NCBI GenBank assembly: GCA_013695495.1
Contig: JACDAK010000003.1
Location: 1-11,805 of the forward strand
Direction of reading: 5' to 3'
DNA from: Blastocatellia bacterium
Lineage (GTDB): Bacteria > Acidobacteriota > Blastocatellia > Pyrinomonadales > Pyrinomonadaceae
DNA length: 11,805 bases
The notes under the pieces are model-generated. The model searched no databases. It was not told the DNA's origin and saw only the letters and a program-made list of their open reading frames with translations. Positions 8,189 to 11,805 of this stretch are shown here, in pieces. Both the position numbers and the translations under genes were made by a program. Within the stretch, counting starts at the first letter, position 1; each line of letters begins with the position of its first letter.

Positions 8189-8229
8189 GGTACTGCATAT
8201 CGTTTAGGCACTTATGGCTATCCAGTACC
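8189..8229. promoter_or_regulatory. Imperfect inverted repeat upstream of DUF4331 gene
   Basis: GGTACTGCATA (8189-8199) and TATCCAGTACC (8219-8229) are complementary at 10 of 11 positions, with a 19-base gap. The repeat ends 76 bp before the DUF4331 ATG. It could be an operator or a leader hairpin; no factor is known from the sequence. Confidence 0.35.
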
Positions 8230-8305
8230 AGATTCGAGGCCGAAATGAGCCATGCGTGCCAATTACAAGCAGTTTGATTTAATTTTGACTGACTGGGAGA
8301 GAAAG

Positions 8306-9805
8306 ATGCAAAGTCTAAACAGATTTACCAGGAGCTTATTGATACTATCGCTCCTTTTTTCGACATCGGCGATTCCGGCGTTGGCGTCTAGCCACGCGGA
8401 GGCGCCACTTATTAGCATGGACCCGTATGCGGACAATACAGACGTCTATGCGTTCCGCAGTACCGAATCAGGCCGCGAGGGGTTCGTTACTATAATTAGT
8501 AACTTCATTCCATTTCAAGATCCTTCGGGCGGACCCCAATATTTCCGATTTGACGATTCAGTCTTGTATGAGATCAAGATTGACAATACGGGCGACGGGC
8601 GCCCCAACGTCACTTACCAGTTCCAGTTTGAAACCCACATAGTAAACTCCGAAACAATTCTCGGACATACTGCCGTGAATGTTGATGGTCAGGTAACTAC
8701 GCTAGACGACCCTGATTACAATATGCCGCAAACCTATACGGTTCGTCGCGTTGAGCACCGGAACGACAGAGGCCGAGGCCGAGGCAATCGAAGCACCGTC
8801 ATTGCGAGTGGAATTAGAACGCCGCCATCAAATGTCGGGCCGCGTGTAACGCCAAACTACGAAGAAAATCTTGGTTCTCGGGCTGTTTATCCGCTTACGG
8901 GCGGCGGAAGGGTTTTTGCCGGACAGCGTGATGAGAGCTTTTTCATTGACCTCGGCGGCGTTTTCGATGGATTGAATTTAAGGACCGTTCAGGCTACGGG
9001 CGGCATTGACACGCTTCGAACATACAACGTTAATTCGATCGCGATCGAAGTACCGATCGGACACGTAACTCGTTCCGGCGCGATTCCTACCAGTACGACG
9101 GCTGCAGATGCTGTGGTCGGTATTTGGTCGACAGCAAGTCGCCAAAAGGTGACGGTTCTAAACCCTGATCCTAAAGCAAGAGGGCCATTCACGCAGGTCT
9201 CGCGTCTTGGCAACCCGCTGGTGAATGAGCTTATCGTCCCTCTTGGGCTTAAAGACGCTTTCAATGCGTCAGAACCGACCCAAGACGCTGCTCTCGTACC
9301 GGCAGTTCTCGATCCCGAACTTCCGAAGCTTATTAAGTTAGTTGCTAATCTTTACGGCATAGGGGAACTTGAGGCTGGAACCGATATCCAAATTCCTCCT
9401 GCACCTCGTACAGATCTGGCACTGATCTTTGCTCTAGGAATCCCGACCAATACTGTGCCTGGAGCACCGAGTTTCACGACGGTTATCGCGGGTTCTAACG
9501 GCCCGCACGAATACCTCAGGCTCAACCTGGCTTATACACCGGCGGGTGAAAATCGTCTCGGCCTCTTGGGCGGCGATTTGACCGGATTCCCCAACGGGAG
9601 ACGAGTGTTTGACGACGTCGTCGATATCGAACTTCGTGCCGTTCTCGGCGGTACACCGTTTACCCCCGATTTTAACATCGCGCCGAATAATACCATCGGC
9701 GATGGCGTAAGCATGAACGAGCAGCCGTTCTTAACCCGTTTTCCGTATCTTGCTCCGCCAAATCCTGGCAACACGGTACGGCCTACAAACTTCCCGGCTC
9801 ATTAG
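8306..9805 (+). CDS. Secreted DUF4331 domain protein
   Basis: A 499-residue exported protein of the DUF4331 family, whose function is not established. A signal peptide (basic MQSLNRFTRS, hydrophobic core 11-27, cleavage near ALA-SS at 27-28) leads directly into the family hallmark SSHAEAPLISMDPYADNTDVYAF. Then come DNTGDGRPNVTYQFQFET, a short Arg-Gly run (RGRGRG) in a linker, and a long beta-rich body ending FPYLAPPNPGNTV. DGR/DNTGDG-type loops suggest possible Ca binding, which is inference. The start at 8306 is chosen because GGAGA stands about 8 bases upstream and the signal peptide begins there. The frame is open back to an ATG at 8252, but that adds 18 charged residues before the signal. 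A hairpin and a TPR gene follow, so the two may form a unit. Confidence 0.92.
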   Translation: MQSLNRFTRSLLILSLLFSTSAIPALASSHAEAPLISMDPYADNTDVYAFRSTESGREGFVTIISNFIPFQDPSGGPQYFRFDDSVLYEIKIDNTGDGRPNVTYQFQFETHIVNSETILGHTAVNVDGQVTTLDDPDYNMPQTYTVRRVEHRNDRGRGRGNRSTVIASGIRTPPSNVGPRVTPNYEENLGSRAVYPLTGGGRVFAGQRDESFFIDLGGVFDGLNLRTVQATGGIDTLRTYNVNSIAIEVPIGHVTRSGAIPTSTTAADAVVGIWSTASRQKVTVLNPDPKARGPFTQVSRLGNPLVNELIVPLGLKDAFNASEPTQDAALVPAVLDPELPKLIKLVANLYGIGELEAGTDIQIPPAPRTDLALIFALGIPTNTVPGAPSFTTVIAGSNGPHEYLRLNLAYTPAGENRLGLLGGDLTGFPNGRRVFDDVVDIELRAVLGGTPFTPDFNIAPNNTIGDGVSMNEQPFLTRFPYLAPPNPGNTVRPTNFPAH

Positions 9806-9844
9806 TTCTTGCGGGAACATGAATGACATCGTAAGGTGTCGCAC

Positions 9845-9877
9845 AGATTCGGAGCGGATAAATTCCGCTCCGAATCT
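9845..9877 (+). terminator. Perfect 14-bp hairpin between DUF4331 and TPR genes
   Basis: AGATTCGGAGCGGA (9845-9858) and its exact complement (9864-9877) enclose a 5-base loop, TAAAT. The hairpin is very stable but is followed by AATCGGC, with no T-run, so it is not a classic intrinsic terminator. It may stabilise the 3' end of the DUF4331 message, act as a processing site, or partly attenuate transcription into the TPR gene, whose ATG is 29 bp further on. Confidence 0.45.
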
Positions 9878-9906
9878 AATCGGCGCAGAGCCTCAACAAT
9901 AAAACT

Positions 9907-11193
9907 ATGAACATCTCAAAATTTGCTTTGCTTGCCATCATAACTTTTGCCTTTGCGGGCGTTGCCTGCGTTGAGCAGGAACAAACTATCGCCCATGAGA
10001 TGACCGGCGTCGATGCCGGAATGACTGAGGATTCGGATCCCTTAGTCCAGCGTGCCCAAGAGGTTATCGCAAAATCGCCCGATTCACCCAAAGGCTATAA
10101 CCAGCTCGCGGTCGTTTACATAAGGAAGGCGAGGGAAACGGGGGATTTTCCGCTGAATATTAAAGCGGATGAATTAATCGACAAAGCTTTGGCGCTCGCT
10201 CCGCAGGACCTAACAGCGCGCAAGTTGAAAGCATCGCTCCACCTCACGCTCCATCGATTTCCCGAAGGCCTCGAAATGGGTAAGCAATTGCAAAAGGAGG
10301 TTCCGGAGGATTCGTTCATCTGGGGCGTGATCACAGACGCCAATACAGAATTGGGTAACTATGAGGAGGCCGTTGCCGCGGCGCAGCGAATGGTTGACAT
10401 CAAGCCGAACACCTCGTCATATGCGCGTGTTGCATATCTTCGATCACTGCACGGAGATCACCTAGGTGCGGTGGAAATGTATAAGGTGGCCGCAAGAACG
10501 GCCGATCCCGGTGATAAGGAAGTGCAGAGTTGGTGCCTGACGCAGCTAGGAGATGAGTTTTTGCGTAACGGGAAAGTTTCCGATGCGGAAAAGGTGTATG
10601 ACGAGGCACTCAGCATTCTTCCTCAGTATCCACTTGCATTGGTTGGTAAGGGCCGAGCACGGGCCGCACAGAATGACTTCTCAGGGGCTTCCGACTATAT
10701 TGCGAGGGCGAACGAACGCACTCCACACACACACACCGTCATCTTATTGGGTGATGTATATAAGCGAATGGGGGACCTCGCAAAATCCCGAGCGCAATAT
10801 GACTTGGCCGAGAACGGAGAAGAGAAGCTCGGCGACTTGCACGATGCTCACCGGGTGGCGCTCTTCTGGGCCGATAACGATATCAATTTGGACGCCGCTC
10901 TGAAGATTGCGCAGGATGACTATGAAACGCAAAAGGATATTTATGCCGCCGACACCCTGGCGTGGTGCCTTTACAAAAAAGGAAGGCTCGATGAAGCCAA
11001 ATCGCTAGCCCGAGAAGCAATGCGGTTGGGAACTAACGACGCGATGCTCCGATTTCATGCCGGAATGATCGAAAAAGGCCTCGGAAACCGGGCAGAGGCG
11101 AAGAGATTACTCGAGTCCGCTTTGGCATTAAATCCGACATTCGATCTTTTCCAGGCGGAAAGGGCACGAAAGGCTTTGGAGGAGTTAAATTGA
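9907..11193 (+). CDS. Exported TPR-repeat protein, possible lipoprotein
   Basis: A 428-residue protein with a hydrophobic N-terminal export signal (about 4-20) ending AGVAC. C21 could be a lipidated cysteine, though glycine at -3 is not the usual lipobox residue. The rest is alpha-solenoid with TPR-like helix pairs: about 43-98, 104-166 (GNYEEAVAAAQRMVDIKPN), 172-200, 207-243 (GKVSDAEKVYDEALSILPQ), 244-275, 278-305 (GDLAKSRAQYDLAE), 345-376 (GRLDEAKSLAREAMRLG) and 379-412 (GNRAEAKRLLESALALNP). TPRs mediate protein-protein contacts, so this is likely a periplasmic or membrane-anchored scaffold. The preceding DUF4331 protein is a natural candidate partner. No good Shine-Dalgarno precedes the ATG. 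A 13-base CA tract lies at 10724-10736, coding for PHTHT. Confidence 0.9.
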   Translation: MNISKFALLAIITFAFAGVACVEQEQTIAHEMTGVDAGMTEDSDPLVQRAQEVIAKSPDSPKGYNQLAVVYIRKARETGDFPLNIKADELIDKALALAPQDLTARKLKASLHLTLHRFPEGLEMGKQLQKEVPEDSFIWGVITDANTELGNYEEAVAAAQRMVDIKPNTSSYARVAYLRSLHGDHLGAVEMYKVAARTADPGDKEVQSWCLTQLGDEFLRNGKVSDAEKVYDEALSILPQYPLALVGKGRARAAQNDFSGASDYIARANERTPHTHTVILLGDVYKRMGDLAKSRAQYDLAENGEEKLGDLHDAHRVALFWADNDINLDAALKIAQDDYETQKDIYAADTLAWCLYKKGRLDEAKSLAREAMRLGTNDAMLRFHAGMIEKGLGNRAEAKRLLESALALNPTFDLFQAERARKALEELN

Positions 11194-11242
11194 CCGTCTC
11201 GAGTTCACGGGAAGTTTAACCGCTATTCGTTTCAGATAATCG

Positions 11243-11272
11243 TTGCCCACACCGCTAAAGTTTTGATATAGT
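11243..11272 (+). promoter_or_regulatory. Sigma70-type promoter of ytxH-like gene
   Basis: TTGCCC (11243-11248, 4 of 6) and TATAGT (11267-11272, 5 of 6) are separated by 18 bases. The transcript would start near 11279, leaving a leader of about 54 bases with a strong GGAGGG at 11318-11323. It is the best sigma70-like match I saw in the window. Confidence 0.5.
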
Positions 11273-11332
11273 AGAAGTTCAACACATTTCTATTAGCATT
11301 ACATCGCAATATTTTGCGGAGGGAAACTTTTT

Positions 11333-11773
11333 ATGAGAAACGAATACGACAGAGAAGGGCCGGATGTATCGGCCAAGTTAACATACCTGCTTATCGGCGG
11401 CGGCATTGGTGCCGTCTTAGCGTTGTTATTCGCGCCGAAATCGGGCGTAGAACTACGCGGCGATATCGCCGACGCAACCCGTAAAGGCATTGAAAAAGGC
11501 AAGGAAACAGCTGGTCATCTTCAAGAAGCAGCGGGCGAATATTACGAGGTTTCGCGTGAAAAAGCGAGTGAGTTAGTGCACTCGGCGCAGGAAAAGGCCG
11601 GTGAGTTGGGTGAAAAAGCACGCTCTGCCGCGGCCCGCAGTGCAAACCCGTTCACCGCCGCTGTCGAGGCCGGCAAAGACGCTTATTCGGCGGAGAAGCG
11701 CCGCACCGAGTCCAAGTCGATCACCGAAGGCCGGCCGGCATATCCCGTCGTTGATGAAGACAGCACTAAGTAG
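11333..11773 (+). CDS. YtxH domain-containing membrane protein
   Basis: A 146-residue protein with one membrane segment (about 14-35, LTYLLIGGGIGAVLALLFAP) followed at once by the family mark APKSGVELR. A long charged, heptad-like helical region (about 45-105: KGIEKGKETAGHLQEAAGEYYEVSREK and more) comes next, then a polar tail ending VVDEDSTK. This is the YtxH (PF12732) pattern: small general-stress-type membrane proteins whose exact role is unclear. The helix has the alanine/lysine/glutamate make-up also seen in LEA-like stress proteins. GGAGGG with a 9-base spacing fixes the start. The next gene begins 3 bases after the stop, so they probably form an operon. Confidence 0.9.
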   Translation: MRNEYDREGPDVSAKLTYLLIGGGIGAVLALLFAPKSGVELRGDIADATRKGIEKGKETAGHLQEAAGEYYEVSREKASELVHSAQEKAGELGEKARSAAARSANPFTAAVEAGKDAYSAEKRRTESKSITEGRPAYPVVDEDSTK

Positions 11774-11776
11774 GCC

Positions 11777-11805
11777 ATGCAAGCAAATGATCCGCAGTTC
11801 TGGAT
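11777..11805 (+). CDS. Start of a downstream gene, 3'-partial
   Basis: An ATG three bases after the ytxH stop opens a frame running to the window edge: MQANDPQFW. The start is supported by the tight spacing and by AAGTAGG just upstream. Nine residues are too few for identification. The position suggests a partner of YtxH, often a small membrane protein such as a DUF948-like one, but this is a guess. Confidence 0.4.

Larger units (their letters stand above)
7947..8305. other. Intergenic region between lepA and DUF4331 gene
   Basis: No intact gene is visible here. It holds a 9-bp direct repeat (8031-8057), an imperfect inverted repeat (8189-8229) and a short stretch on the minus strand (8058-8198) that reads like protein but is broken by a stop. 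I found no convincing sigma70 promoter for the DUF4331 gene, so it may use an alternative sigma factor. An in-frame ATG at 8252 extends the DUF4331 frame upstream but is unlikely to be its start. Confidence 0.5.

Noticed and set aside
8252..8305. ATG at 8252 as start of the DUF4331 gene
   Set aside because: It puts a charged segment in front of the signal peptide and lacks a ribosome site, while 8306 has GGAGA at good spacing.
8770..8795. Repeated GGCCGA units in the DUF4331 gene
   Set aside because: Only about three units coding for an Arg-Gly linker; not a meaningful repeat array.

Overview
The window looks like chromosomal DNA from an Acidobacteriota-type bacterium, probably of the Blastocatellia/Pyrinomonadaceae sort. 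The best pointer is a tandem pair of secreted VWFA proteins of the kind TIGRFAM calls the acidobacterial VWFA-related domain. DUF4440, DUF4331, serine-hydrolase and TPR proteins in the neighbourhood, and the moderate GC content by eye, fit this. The assignment is inference. No rRNA, tRNA, CRISPR array, integrase or IS element was found.

Layout. At 1-612 (+) a gene entering from the left edge is followed by a DUF4440 (NTF2-like) gene joined through TAATG. The DUF4440 frame loses its usual C-terminus and runs through a strong intrinsic terminator at 564-600. At 619-2717 (-) two VWFA genes form an operon with an extended -10 promoter near 2801-2809; the same terminator serves them from the other side. 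At 2865-4271 (+) lies an AlgC-type phosphomannomutase/phosphoglucomutase. It meets a glutamate dehydrogenase gene (4268-5686, -) tail to tail with a 4-bp overlap and no terminator between them. The GDH resembles animal mitochondrial GDH and has a C-terminal insertion like a short 'antenna'.

Between gdh and lepA (5744-5987, +) there is a frameshifted remnant of the C-terminus of a beta-lactamase-family serine hydrolase, followed by a hairpin at 6006-6031. Elongation factor 4 (lepA) covers 6058-7860 (-). After a roughly 445-bp gap holding small repeats come a secreted DUF4331 protein (8306-9805, +), a perfect 14-bp hairpin, and an exported TPR protein (9907-11193, +). Last are a YtxH-family membrane protein (11333-11773, +) with a good sigma70-type promoter, and the first codons of another gene at 11777.

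How the parts fit. AlgC makes the sugar-1-phosphates for envelope polysaccharide, GDH links glutamate to 2-oxoglutarate and ammonia, and LepA helps stalled ribosomes: these are housekeeping genes. The rest is envelope or secreted accessory content of poorly known role: the VWFA pair, DUF4331 with its TPR neighbour, and YtxH. The most useful second looks are the DUF4440 truncation over a terminator, the hidden serine-hydrolase remnant, the animal-like GDH, and the DUF4331-hairpin-TPR unit. I do not see proof of a new defence or mobile system.
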